Shown here in pieces: positions 33,010-44,239 of a stretch of DNA of 64,000 bases. Both the position numbers and the translations under genes were made by a program. The notes under the pieces are model-generated. The model was not told where the DNA came from and did not search any database. It worked only from the letters and a program-made list of their open reading frames with translations. Source of the stretch: Owenia fusiformis (lineage: Eukaryota > Annelida > Polychaeta > Sabellida > Oweniidae); contig CAIIXF020000001.1 in the NCBI GenBank assembly GCA_903813345.2, positions 16,263,915-16,327,914 on the forward strand, in the 5' to 3' direction. Numbering within the stretch: the stretch's first letter is position 1; each line of letters begins with the position of its first letter.

Positions 33010-36000
33010 ATGGCGGCGGTAATGATTTTCAATATTTTTGTATTTTTCTACGTTTTTGTTATTATTTCCGAATACTTGTTAAAATTGAATTAGTTAATAG
33101 TGTTGATGGAATGTTATACTACCTCTGTATCACTTGAAAATATAACCTGGTTTATTGGAATTGAACAAAAAATGATTTAGAGTGGACTATTTTTGCAATT
33201 TTTAAAATTATTTTGAAAAGTCAAACTGAATTAGCCTATCTATTCTAGTTATTTAAACATTCTGAAGAATTATCAACCCTCAATTAATAGTCTAGGTACA
33301 CTTATGCATCTTTGTGCAAGAATGAAAGATGTAGATGATGTGTGGAATGTTTTTTTGAATTTTACAAAAATTGATGCAACCTCCTTCAAAATTGAGCTAC
33401 ATGTAGATCTAGAAGCTTCAAATACAAAGCATTTTAAAGCTCTTTTCTTCAATCTAATGGTTCTATTTTTTTGGTTATAGGGGGGGGGGTTGGTGATCAC
33501 ACCCATCGCACCCCCCCCCCCCCCCCCCCACCTGGCTACGCCTATCCGTTCATCATTGACACTTTCAGTACATGCAATGGTGCAGTCACTCTGAACAACT
33601 AGACTATATTTTGTTTGTATTTATTAGGAGAAGGAAAAACAGCTAAAGAAGCGTTTGAATCAGTTCCTTGGAGAGCTGCTCCAGACTGGATCAATCAATG
33701 GATTTCGTCACTTTGTCATGTATATGCGGGGTAGAGAAGAAATGATGATCAGCGTTATGAATGAACCAGGAGTAAGTACCAAATATTACTTGAAGAAAAA
33801 TTGTAAATTGGATATTTCTGCAATCGGAATAGGACCAATATTGTTGGTCACTCAACTCAATTGCATCTTCACCCTAATGGTCACTATCCTCACTGTGTTC
33901 TGACCTTTGCTAATATTGCAGATACAACTGGAACAACTGGCCATTGTATAAACACAACCAGTTGCCTTGAACTTTGACTTGCTGAACAATCATTAGCACA
34001 TATAAAGTGTTTCACGTGATTGTGGCATGCTCTGAAATAACCAGAAATGACATGTACCATATCGTACTGTTTGTTTTATGTCCAGGTGCCATATAACAGC
34101 TACACCAATGAACCAGTCCCTAGTCATGGTGAACAACAACCTAGGACATCCTCCTGCTCAAACAGTCTCACATCCAGCAATCTGCCCTATGATAAGTAAG
34201 TTTACATCAGAAATTCTTTGCTTCATTATTTCAGAAATTCTTACTCCACTTGAATATACCTGTCTTATTGGCTTATGATGGAATTGTTCCACATCCACCT
34301 GTCTGACCATGAACAATTTTTGGACAAATGAAAACTAGTTATTGTCTAAACCAATACTCATGTCTCATTTATGAAAGTTGATAATTTTCACTAATGGTTC
34401 CAGCTTCTTCCTTTGCCATATTTTGGAAGAATCAGCACATACAATTTTACATGATATTTTATTTATTTACATGTATTCATGATTATGATTATATAGAGCC
34501 ACCATGTGAGCCCAACGAATGGTGCCCTTTTCATGTGTATAGCCTAATTAATGCAAATATTAAAGACAATTATATCTCCAAATACCAGAAACATTAAAGA
34601 ATTAAAAAATGCCAGATGCATAATATAGGACATAAATCTGCACTTTAGATCAGTTTATCATGACTAATTATCAGAATTCCAGGAAAGCTGCTTACCCGAG
34701 TGCTCAACTTGAATTTTAAAGACTCAAGAGCATAAAAGGGCCAAGATCTGATTAGGTTTTGGGCATTCTGAAGAAATTACTCATTAGGCATTTGATTTTT
34801 TTAATAAAAAGTGCAAATTTTTATTGTGTGTCTTGTTGAGTGAATGTGTTTATTTGTGCATTTTTAGGAGATCTCTATTGCTGTCTGCAAGGACACAGTT
34901 GAATCTGAGTGGTCTCGGGGACCAGGGTGTTGGCCTACCACCAGCCTCCCCTAGTGACAGGGAAATATCGATGGCAGTAAGTAGACAATTGATGAATAAC
35001 AGTATCAAAAGTTAGCAGTATGATTTCCCTACATACATACCTGTACGCCATTAACCCAAAATATCTTAACACCACACCTCTGAAAACACCAAGTGGAATG
35101 ATTTTCAACAAAACTGTCATTCCACGTCTTACACCTATTTAACTGTACACTGTATGTGGTTTTAAACAGCGGATTGTATGGGGCCAAAAATCAGTTTACC
35201 TCAAAATGGGGACTTTAAATCATACATCCAGTAAAGTGAGCAGCCTTGTGATTTTGAAAAGTGAATTGGAGTTCCAATTTTTGGGATAATGTACCCCACA
35301 TTCAGATTATGTCTTATGCTGTCTTTATTTGTCTTATATCGATTTATTTAATAGGCTGTTTCATTCATTCTCTGAACTGTCTACAATTTAGGGTTGTTTT
35401 GGCCAGGTCAAACTGCTCTGGGCCTGAGGTTGATCTGAGTTGTTGTAATTATGGCAGTCTTGAGTGTGCTGACTCATTGGGTACAAGTGAAGAAATAAAT
35501 ATGTTCTGAATCAAATGTGAAGCACTTCAAATACGAAGCAAAAATGGAAGTACAAATAAATAAACGCGCTCCCTCGTGAAAATTATTGAATTATAGTAGA
35601 ATAATTCCTTATTAATCATTATCATGATATTTAATATCTATTTTCGGATATCAATAAGTGAAATAAGAGACAATACATTTGTCTTAAGTGTACATTTCAT
35701 TTTTTTCATGTTCGACAATGTGGCAAGGCACTTCAATTTTACAATTGAGTCTAGATAAATTCATCTGCCTGGGGCTACTGTCGAGTGGATATTACCCACA
35801 CTGATATGTCCCAAATAGTGAGCACAGTGAAACCAGTAAGGTGTAACACCTCTAGAAGTTGGAATAGCTCAACTGACTTATAGATGTTATATGAACCTCT
35901 ATAAGTGGAACACCTCCCAAGTGGAATACATTTTACAGGTACCAAAGGTGTTCCACTTAGACAGGTTTTACTGCACATATATCTCATTGATTTTTCAAAA

Positions 36001-38278
36001 ACAATAATCAAAATATTTGCTTGTTGCTTTAGGATGAAAATTCCACTCTATTCCTCATAGCAGGATACAGTCGCTACAATAACCCATATGTCTGGGTGAG
36101 AGCCAACCATGCAAGACTGGCCAAATATCTAGATGGCAATGCAGACAATGATAGCCCTTTGAGACTCAAGTCAACTCTACAGTGGGCTCAAGAAGGTACA
36201 ATTTTGTGATCATTTTATTTTTATAGATCTCCTATTGTGGTTCATAAGAATTTAAGTTACCATATTCTCCCAAATGAGTGCTCAATGCGCTTCCCAAATT
36301 GAAATTTAAAAGGGTAAGATATTGAGAGGTTCCGATAAGTGCACATACAAAACATTTAGAAAAAAATATAATCATCAATCGATATCTTGTTGTATACAGG
36401 GTGTCCCGAAAGTATGGGGCCCCCCCTAGGCAGACATATACCAGTGTCGTCATAGTATGTGTCATATATCATTTTAAAGCTTATCCAAAGTTACATTGAT
36501 TCGCCAAGTATCATGGTTCAACTCTCAAATGTGAAAAAATTACAGGCATTTCAAAATTTAGTGTTTGGTCAAAATTAAGTTCAATTTTACACCAAATCAC
36601 TAGTCAATGTGTCCTCCCGGGCCACCTTAACAGCAGCAATTCTTTTCGGGTCGGAGGGATATTGAGTTGGAAAAAGAGAACGGTGAGGGTAGAAACTCTA
36701 AGGAAACTCTTCTAAAGTCCCTTAACATGTTTTAAGAGGGTTATAAAATTGCACACCCCTATTTGAAGGGCTCATAAGGTCATATCTGAAAATAATTGCT
36801 GCTGTTAACATGGCCAAGGGGGGACATATTGACTAGTAATATGGTGTAAAATTGAACTTTATTTTGACAAAACACTGACTTTTAAAATGACTGTAACTTT
36901 TTCCCATTTGAGAGTTAAACCATGATACTTGGCAAATCAATGTAACTTTGGATAAGCTTTAAAATGATATATGACACATACTATGAGGACACTGGAATAT
37001 GTCTGCCTAGGGGGGGCCCCATACTTTCGGGACACCCTGTACATAATCGAAACTAATGCATTAAATGTTGTGTTTTCTCGAGACCATATTCATCATAAAA
37101 GTCGCATGTGCGCTCATTGGAACTGTGTGCTCATTAGAGAGGATACAGTAATTATTGTTTACTGGGTCAAAATTAGCCATGCACTGAATAATAAATTCTC
37201 ATTTTGAATATTATGCCAGTTATATAATTGCCATGTAAACGGGAAGAAAAAAGGTTGTTATAATTTTTAAGATATTCAAAGTTCAATATTTTGAAAAAAT
37301 AAAACGGTCATAGGCCATGTCTGATTGTTTCTGTGATCTTTTTATATTGTGTTTAATAGCTTTAATTCAATGGTTTTATGGAAGTTTGAAACAAGGTACA
37401 TCGACCAAAGTAAATGGTCAATATACTAGATAGTATAGTATTAGAATCACAAATACAATTTTTACCATTCGGAATTTACCAATATTACCACAAACCTGTT
37501 TTCTTCCTAGTATTTCACTGTTTGTTTCATCCATAGTCATCAATACATTCAAAATTAAGAGGTACATTTTTGAATTGCTGTAATTTTCTTATTTTAGATA
37601 TAAAACTGTGGGATATTTTAGCTGAGCTGGTGAAACTATGCACCTACCCTCCACCTATAAATCCTTTTGAAGTGGATTTCGACTACTTTGAGAATCTCCC
37701 TGCACAGGAGCAGGTGTTGGCAAGTGGTGCTATGATCAGCTTCTTACAAAAAGTATTCAGCCATAGGCAACAGGATAAACCCTACACTGCTCATGGTTTG
37801 TAATGTTTATGTAACAATTGCATTGTACTATCACTGATCATTTTCAAACATATTTGCTATGCTATGTTAGGTCATGCTGTCTAACTGCTCGGAAAGAATG
37901 AATGAAAAGTTGGTTTAATTACTTGAGAAAAATTTATACTTCAAGGCTCACCTTAAATATTATCATTTTAAGGTCAACTTAAACATATCCTTGTCTGTCC
38001 TAACAGATATTAAGAGAATATATCCTAAGATATTAACAGAAACTATTGTTGCATTTCCAGTGCTGAAAGATCTGAATAAACTAACAGAGTTCCACTTCAA
38101 GACAGTGGCTTCTTTGCTTCAACAAGGTGCTATACCCTTGGCAGACAACTACCGTCCATTTCACAAACCAAATACATTCCCTGAACATTCCAATAGGATC
38201 TCAAGCTCCAATCCGAATAGTTTGAGTGGTGGTACACATGGACTACAAGGGTATAAATTCAGTACAGGGATGATATAA
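33010..38278 (+). CDS. Uncharacterised protein, 334 residues, seven coding exons
   Basis: Exons with matching phases: 33010-33018 (ATG GCG GCG), 33628-33771, 34086-34195, 34868-34976, 36033-36195, 37598-37795 and 38007-38278 (TAA). The first exon is only nine coding bases; I chose it because 'acaATGGCGGCG|gtaatg' is a good start and donor in phase with the next exon, which opens 'EKEKQLKKRLNQFLGELLQ' with no ATG at its head. The protein has an N-terminal helical segment, a Ser/Pro-rich disordered middle (exons 3-4), and a folded C-terminal half with 'YSRYNNPYVWVRANHARLAK', 'DILAELVKLCTYPPPINPFE' and 'IYPKILTETIVAFPVLKDLN'. It has no signal peptide, membrane segment or catalytic motif that I can name, and I do not recognise the family. 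The donor after exon 6 (gtttgt) is unusual. The strand is that of CFAP74, but the CFAP74 stop codon and 7.2 kb separate them. Confidence 0.75.
33480..33532. repeat. G-run and C-run homopolymers
   Basis: Ten G (33481-33490) then about twenty C (33511-33530), 40 bases apart. They mark the edge of a possible element end ('cctggctacg') and are likely length-polymorphic and error-prone in assembly. Confidence 0.6.
35822..35975. mobile_element. ~154-bp MITE related to 22215-22617
   Basis: The left end 'cacagtgaaacc...gtgtaacacctct' and right end 'aggtgttccacttagacagg' plus 'ttttactgcac' form an imperfect inverted repeat. The interior carries 'cctctataagtggaacacct'. It is 58 bases before exon 5 of the uncharacterised gene. 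Confidence 0.6.
36397..37039. mobile_element. 643-bp mariner-type fold-back element, non-autonomous
   Basis: Both ends read 'cagggtgtcccgaaagtatg' in inverted orientation and are flanked by TA, the Tc1/mariner target duplication. The inverted arms run about 230 bp each (left 36397-36635, right 36795-37039), with matching phrases such as 'aaagcttatccaaagttaca' and its complement. The unique middle is about 150 bp. No transposase frame exists; short ORFs in the arms are mirror translations of the same repeat. It lies in the intron between exons 5 and 6 of the uncharacterised gene. Confidence 0.85.
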
Positions 38279-38464
38279 ACTATTAAACTTATCACTCAGA
38301 GCTCCTATTGAGGATGTTCGATACCCTGTTCAGTTGAAGTTCCATATATGTACATTCATTGTATTATTCCATTCAGTGATAGCATTAGACATTGTTACAA
38401 ATGGTTACTCCTCTGTAATGGAAATGTTGTCACATATAATACCTTTCGCTGTGTTCAAGTTTGA

Positions 38465-38556
38465 AGCTTCTCAAAATTTTTTATTTTAAAAAGCTAGTCA
38501 CTTTGATCAAAGCTTCTCAAAATTTGTTATTTTAAAAAGCTAGTCACTTTGATCAA
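38465..38556 (+). repeat. 46-bp tandem duplication
   Basis: Two consecutive copies of a unit starting 'agcttctcaaaatttt' and ending 'gtcactttgatcaa', differing at one position. It lies in the presumed 3' UTR of the uncharacterised gene. Confidence 0.8.
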
Positions 38557-39141
38557 CATGTACATTGTATTAAGTCTAATGCATGTTGTATTTTACTTTT
38601 TGATGCCATTAAACATATATAAAACATGGCAGAGAAACTTACAACATGGTTGTCTTTTAGGGCATAATAGTATTATTGTACTTTGCAATTATATAACAAT
38701 GAGGCATTCACTAATAGAATTCACATAACGCTTTTTATATGAAATTGTATGGACCATGTACACCACACACTTTGTGCACCAACAAGCAGTGCAATATGCT
38801 TAATAGTTGTGGTATTCAAAAGTATGCAATCTGATTTTTCAAACCTGCACTCATATACACATGTAGAAGGACAAGTGATGGTCAGTAAAGAATAGCGTGT
38901 GTACTTATTATTACCACCTTGCAGGGCCTGTTCTAGAGGTTTTAGTACTAGTTGAGAAGGCATTTAAATTGCTATATTGACGTGAGCAATATTGTGTCGG
39001 GCGTTAATGACTTTAGTCGGGCAATAATGACATTATCCGCCCGGCTATGTTTCCCGGGAAAAGTGATATCGTTCAGTGCGTAAGATTTTCTATTTCAAAT
39101 TTGCTATTTCAGCCCTGGTCATTAACGGTGGTAATAATAGT

Positions 39142-39241
39142 AATAACGTCATTTCTGCGTGCAAAATAGTGAAATATTGGACCAAGGGCCGCGGCCCTTG
39201 GTCCAATATTTCACTATATTGCACGCAGAAATGACGTTATT
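39142..39241. repeat. 100-bp near-perfect palindrome without a loop
   Basis: Centred between 39191 and 39192 on 'gggccgcggccc'. Every base pairs across the centre out to 39142/39241 except one mismatched position within 'caaaatag'/'ctatattg'. The similarity continues outward with a small gap ('taatagtaataacg' against 'cgttattgtactatta'). It could extrude a cruciform and is likely an unstable fold-back element. Confidence 0.85.
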
Positions 39242-39505
39242 GTACTATTAACTTGTCACAATGATAATTTTTCTCTAGGATAAACACGACGATAAACACA
39301 ACAAGATATGTTAGATTATTTATCATTATGGTCAAATTCTCAATATTTTTGCACTGTGATGAATGTTTTTTTGATTATTTTGGTCAATATATACGTACAC
39401 AACTAAATATTTTTATAATTGTTTACTATTACAAATAAGTTTGTTGTAAAAGTATATGTGAAATGTATGTTATAGCTGTTGTTTTATATATTTTAGAATT
39501 TACAA

Positions 39506-39511
39506 AATAAA
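39506..39511 (+). promoter_or_regulatory. Possible distal polyadenylation signal of the uncharacterised gene
   Basis: AATAAA followed by a GT-containing stretch ('aataaagtgtacgtc'), 1.2 kb after the stop codon. No exact AATAAA was noticed nearer; nearer ATTAAA variants (for example near 38607) are alternatives. Confidence 0.25.
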
Positions 39512-39807
39512 GTGTACGTCATACTCTATCATTATTGTTATCACAAAAATTGCATTTTGAGTCAATGTTTCAAATGTGGGAGTTTTCAGGTTGAATAACA
39601 CAGCCAATCCCATTGAATGGAAAATATATTGTCCCTCGGAATAAAACCCATATTGAATCCCTCCCAGTAAATAACATCTATGTGTATACAGAATATCAGA
39701 TCATTTTGAGTAATATCATTTTTATTGAACATTTTACTGAGCGAAGTCAGTTCAACGAATTTCTGAAAAAAACACGGATCAACATAATATCAGAAAAATC
39801 ACTGACT

Positions 39808-40015
39808 GTTATTCTGCAGATAACACAATAATCACAGAATACTGTTATTGTACAGATAACACAATAATCACAGAATACTGTTATTGTACAAATAACACAA
39901 TAATCGCAAAATACTGTTATTGTACAGATAACAATAATCTCGGAATACTGTTATTGTACAGATCACACAGTAATCGTGGGATATTGTTATTGTACAGGTA
40001 ACACAATGATCGTGA
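39808..40015 (+). repeat. 36-bp tandem repeat
   Basis: Five to six copies of a unit near 'attgtacagataacacaata' followed by 'atcacagaatactgtt'. Early copies are nearly identical and later ones diverge. Confidence 0.85.
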
Positions 40016-40664
40016 CATATTTCAGATTTGCGAAATGAATAATTATCAAAAGTGTTTTTCACTTTGTAATCTGAGAAAACTCAGCTGAGTGCTCATCATT
40101 TTTTATAACTAGAATATTTTAATCAAACAACAATGAATTTTACATGACATTGCATCAATTTATATAGTTTGATATATTTTCTCTAAATGTGCTTAAAATA
40201 AGATATGAATTTCATCCTTTTGTTAGAAATAGGTCACAATGACATATTAAATTTTGACGGTAATCGTTTTTGACCTTCATTTCTCCGTATGATTCTCTCT
40301 TATACAGTTCAATATTTTGATTGACAGCTCTATTTTTGGAAGTGAAATTGAATGACTTGTGTTAAAACTCCGAGGTCAAGCTGATCTGGTCAGTCTGTAA
40401 GACAATTTAAAAACAGAATTTTGAGTGAAATTGATCGTTTCTACCTTAATTTTTCTCAGTAAAAACATATTTATAGAAAAATCTACATTACAAACCATTT
40501 TTAGCTATCTAGTATCAGTTTATTTGAAAGGTTTTAATCATAATTATTTTTATTTGAAAGAAGAGTTTTGATTGATTTTATAGGACTGTTTTGACAAGAA
40601 TTTCAAGGAAAGAACTATTCACAATCTTCACAAGTTCACAGTTTCACTTGTCTTATGAGATAAA

Positions 40665-41008
40665 CTGCTTTATCCTATGCCAAGTAGAGTTTTAGGGAGA
40701 TAAGTTGGTAAGATATATCCCGTATCCTGATTTTGAGGTTTCAATATCCTGAACTATCTCCCGCCATATCTCCCGCTCCAGGGCATATCTTCCCGCTCCG
40801 AAAAAAAATTGAAAAAATAAGAAAAAATTGAAAAAAAGAAAAAATGTGAAAAAAAAATTGAAAAAAAGAAAAATTGAAAAAAGAAAAATAATGGAAGAAA
40901 ATTTGAAAAAATTAGAAAAATGTGAAAAAAAAATTGAAAAAATAAAAAATAATTGAAAAAAATTGATAGAAAATTAGAAAACTACTTGGTATAGGATAAA
41001 GCAGTTAT
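40665..41008. repeat. Inverted repeat enclosing an A-rich low-complexity block
   Basis: 'ctgctttatcctatgccaag' near 40668 is mirrored by 'cttggtataggataaagcag' near 40984. Between them, 40799-40985 is built of 'attgaaaaaa' and 'gaaaaaa' variants, and 40710-40800 is rich in 'tatctcccgc' phrases. Confidence 0.7.
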
Positions 41009-41141
41009 GTACGGTCGGTTTGGATATTGGGTTCATCCCTCGTGAGATATGCACATCTACCTTCGGTCCCTACGGTCCCTCAGGTAGATATGCATATCTC
41101 CCTCTGGACAAACCCCATATCCAAAACCTCCCAGTACATAA
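41006..41141. repeat. 136-bp hairpin element
   Basis: Left 'gttatgtac...ggtttggatattggg' pairs with right 'ccccatatccaaaacc...gtacataac'; the middle pairs 'gatatgcacatctacc' with 'ggtagatatgcatatc' around a short 'cggtccctacggtccc' loop. It abuts the preceding inverted repeat. Confidence 0.7.
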
Positions 41142-41577
41142 CCCTCTTTTGATTGAGGAAAACCAGCATGGTACCCGTTGAGAGATGGTTAAATCCCTTG
41201 GTAAACAAGCTTTGTACCATTTAGGACCAACCTAGATATATATAGATTATATTTACATACGCATCTTTTGAATTACATTGACTTCTAAAAATATGATCTT
41301 AGACATTTAGAGACACACATCGGGATTTTGACATGTAATTTGTAAGCTTCCTTGGTCGACCCAAACAATAGTCTTGCCATAACGATGTCTCCACATTGTG
41401 GACGTAACATATCCGAACATGAATTATAATAGAGCAACCAGAGAGAAAAGACAAAGGAGCCATCTTAAGAGAACATAAACAACATCAAATTGAATAAAAA
41501 ATGCAACAGGGATGTCCAACGAGTGTATTAGATAAAATGAGTAACTTCAAATACTAAGCCTCACAATCACATTTGCT

Positions 41578-41713
41578 CTACGGAGGGCGTACGGCGGCCG
41601 TAGCTTCAGAAAATCGATATCAGAAATCTGTATCGTACTGCTTATCCCTATTATTTTATGCTGCATGTTTCTCACGATTTTGGGGAGCTACGGCCACCAT
41701 ACGGTTGCCGTAG
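41578..41713. repeat. 136-bp MITE (CTACGG ends)
   Basis: Terminal inverted repeats of about 27 bp: left 'ctacggagggcgtacggcgg' plus 'ccgtagc', right ending 'gctacggcc...ggttgccgtag', with a few mismatches. The interior is AT-rich and non-coding. Confidence 0.75.
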
Positions 41714-42302
41714 ATTCAATGTGACTGAGGCATTAGGTGGAATATTATGTCAAGAGTATTATTACATGGGTAAGCCTACATTGTCTTGGATTGCGTGTGA
41801 AACATATTATTTATGATCACTGTGATGATCAGATGCTAACAAACATGCCATTTATAGTTCTGATTTTGAGTCTGACAGTGAGTGAGACGGATTAGGAAGA
41901 TTTAACAAACTGATTCAACATCAAGCAAAACAGGACTGATACCTCAATAAAGTCTACACGCCGTTCTAATTGTGTCTAAATTGTGCGGTCATTTCAAAGT
42001 TAATAGACTTGATGCGAGTAGAAATGATCTTGATTTACCTCATTAAATATTAAATATTCAAAATTCAGTCAACGTGATGTCATATTTGAAATCTACATGT
42101 AAAAATACATCCAAAATATGGTTTCGAAAATTGTTTATCAACTTTGAAAATTTAATATTTTTTGAAAATGTGACTTCTGGTTCGGGTTGATTCCCACCAC
42201 ATTACAAAATCAATAAAAGTGAAATATCTTTTCTTGTATTGGACATATAACATTTTCTTTTACTGGACATACTTTAATTTGCATAACTATTCGATACATA
42301 AG

Positions 42303-43289
42303 CACGGGGTACCATCGAATAATTTTGGCAACGTACCGGAGAACGACATTTTCTAAGAAATGGCAATAATTTAGCACAATATATATTTTTAACTAGAGTT
42401 CTATTTTGATTTTGACAAAAGTAAGTATTCCATGCAATAACTATTTCATTCATGAGTTTGTAGGAATTCTGTTGGAACCCAGTTCTGATCAAGTACGAAG
42501 TTATTGAAATCGGCGCAGACGGACTTTACTCCGAAAGATGGTTTTTCGATTGTAACTTTTCACAACATTTAAGTATAGACTTTTGAAAAAAGTACAGAAT
42601 AGTCCTTATACTTTTGAATAATTCTATTATTTCTGATTCACACGACTCTGATTTGTTTAATTAAAAAAAAGTTTTAAAAATATTACTTAGGAACGTAACC
42701 GGAGCTGGGAACGTAACCGGAGCAGATCAGTTGAATTATTTAATCAAAAAAATTAAAATATATGATTTAAAGCACATATACTAATTTAAAAACATACGGG
42801 ATTGTTCGAATGCGTATTTATTAATATGCTTTAAATCATATATTTTATTTTTTTAAATTATATAATTCAACTGATCTGCTCCGGTTACGTTCCAAGCTCC
42901 GGTTACGTTCCTAAGTAACTTTTTTTTAAATTAAACAAATCAGAGTCGTGTGAATCAGAAATAACAGAATTATTCAATAGTATAAGGACTATTCTGTACT
43001 TTTTTTCAAAAGTCTATACTTAAATGTTGTAAAAAGTTATAATCGAAAAACCATCTTTCGGAGTAAAGTCCGACTGCGCCGATTTCAATAACTTCGTACT
43101 TGATCAGAACTGGGTTCCAACAGAATTCCTACAAACTCATGAATGAAATAGCCATTGCGTGGAATACTTACTTTTGTCAAAATCAAAGTAGAACTCTAGT
43201 TAAAAAATATATTGTGCTAAATTATTGCCATTTCTTAGTAAAATGTCGTTCTCCGGTACGTTGCCAAAATTATTCGATGGTACCCCGTG
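42303..43289. mobile_element. 987-bp fold-back element with 5-bp target duplication
   Basis: Arms of roughly 480 bp run inward from 'cacggggtaccatcg' at 42303 and 'cgatggtaccccgtg' ending at 43289, with only scattered mismatches, separated by a short spacer around 42790-42815. Both ends are flanked by ATAAG, a convincing 5-bp target-site duplication. Each arm carries a doubled 'ggaacgtaaccggagc' phrase. Short open frames at 42274-42492 (-) and 43100-43330 (+) are mirror translations of the same repeat and are not counted as genes. No transposase is present. Confidence 0.88.
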
Positions 43290-43569
43290 ATAAGGGCTAT
43301 ATGAAAATTGAACCACTAAAACATATGTAATTTAGGTTAAAGGGAACTTTCTGCTATACCCGCCAGAATGCTATCTGACCCGAGCGAGCCACCTGGTGGT
43401 ATAAACTGGGGGACTCGCATTTGCGTTATTGATTTACAATAGATTAACTGTGGGATTTTCAATCAAGAATTGTCTAGACTAGTAGCCACAAGCAAGAATA
43501 AATTCAATAAAACTTTCACCTGACGAATACTTCTAATAAATGTCAAAGTCTAAATACCGATCAAAACAT

Positions 43570-43690
43570 CTTTATCCCAACGATAGGGATACAAAGAAGC
43601 CGTCTGTCTGTCCGTCTGGAGCATACTTAATTCAAATATCACGCAGATTACACACGGATAATTAATTGAACTATACTCCGGATGGACAGA
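43570..43690 (+). repeat. Short GTCTGTCCGTC-type repeat fragment
   Basis: 'cccaacgatagggatac' followed by 'gtctgtctgtccgtctgg' is a truncated relative of the head of the element at 6305. It abuts the inverted repeat arm starting near 43700. Confidence 0.5.
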
Positions 43691-43699
43691 CACCAGGGT

Positions 43700-44110
43700 T
43701 TGTTTAAAAAACAAACAGTCGGATGACCGGATACGTTCCTACCACAGGGTTAGGAATTTGACTTTTTCATTTTATGACTAAAAACACCCAACTGACCTCC
43801 AACTCAACGTACCAGTAATACAACCAATCAAGTAAACAACCAACCAACCAACCAACCAACCAACCAACCAACCAACTTATCTACCAATAAACCAACCGCC
43901 AAAACAAACATCGATATTCTGTCAATCACTCGGGCAATATTTCAAGCAACTAACGTTGTAATGTACATCGTGCGTTAACTGACAGATAAAAACGTCAATA
44001 ACGTTTGATTGTGCGTCCGTAGAAATCATCATCGTAGAAAACAACAATCGTCGCTATCTTGTCAATCACGCAGACAATAAATCAAGCAATTAACGTCATC
44101 GTACGTGTAA
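43700..44110 (+). repeat. Arm A of a distant inverted repeat
   Basis: Matches the reverse complement of 49010-49455 in order: 'gggtttgtttaaaaaac', 'ggttaggaatttgactttt', 'aaaacacccaactgac', 'gtcaatcactcggg', 'caagcaactaacgtt' and 'cgtagaaaacaacaatcg' all have mirror partners there. It ends about 130 bases before the start codon of the frameshifted gene. Confidence 0.65.
43840..43875 (+). repeat. (CCAA)n microsatellite
   Basis: About nine uninterrupted 4-base units, preceded and followed by imperfect copies. It lies inside arm A of the distant inverted repeat; the mirror arm has a shorter GTTTG/GTTGG-rich counterpart. Confidence 0.85.
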
Positions 44111-44239
44111 ACTGTGTAAAATGTTCTTGGCCTATGTGTTTGACAGGTTGAAGAACAAATATGCCCCTGGGATTAGTCTATCTGAAGTATATACCAATAA
44201 TACAAAAAAATAGCAAGCATAAAAGAACAATTCGTAAAA

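Noticed and set aside
31507-33541. 'cgtagccagg' and 'cctggctacg' as ends of one 2-kb transposon enclosing the first exon of the uncharacterised gene
   Set aside because: The matching ends are only about 10-15 bases plus homopolymers; two independent fragments of a common family explain this equally well.
36232-37207. Two ORFs sharing 'YVCLGGAPYFRDTLY'
   Set aside because: Both are translations of the terminal inverted repeat of the mariner-type element at 36397-37039.
39808-40015. Regular 36-bp repeats resembling a CRISPR array
   Set aside because: The units are contiguous with no unique spacers, and the genome is animal; it is a minisatellite.
42274-43330. Two similar short ORFs (42274-42492 minus, 43100-43330 plus) that look like a duplicated gene
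   Set aside because: They are mirror translations of the two arms of the fold-back element; similarity comes from the inverted repeat and there is no start context or domain.
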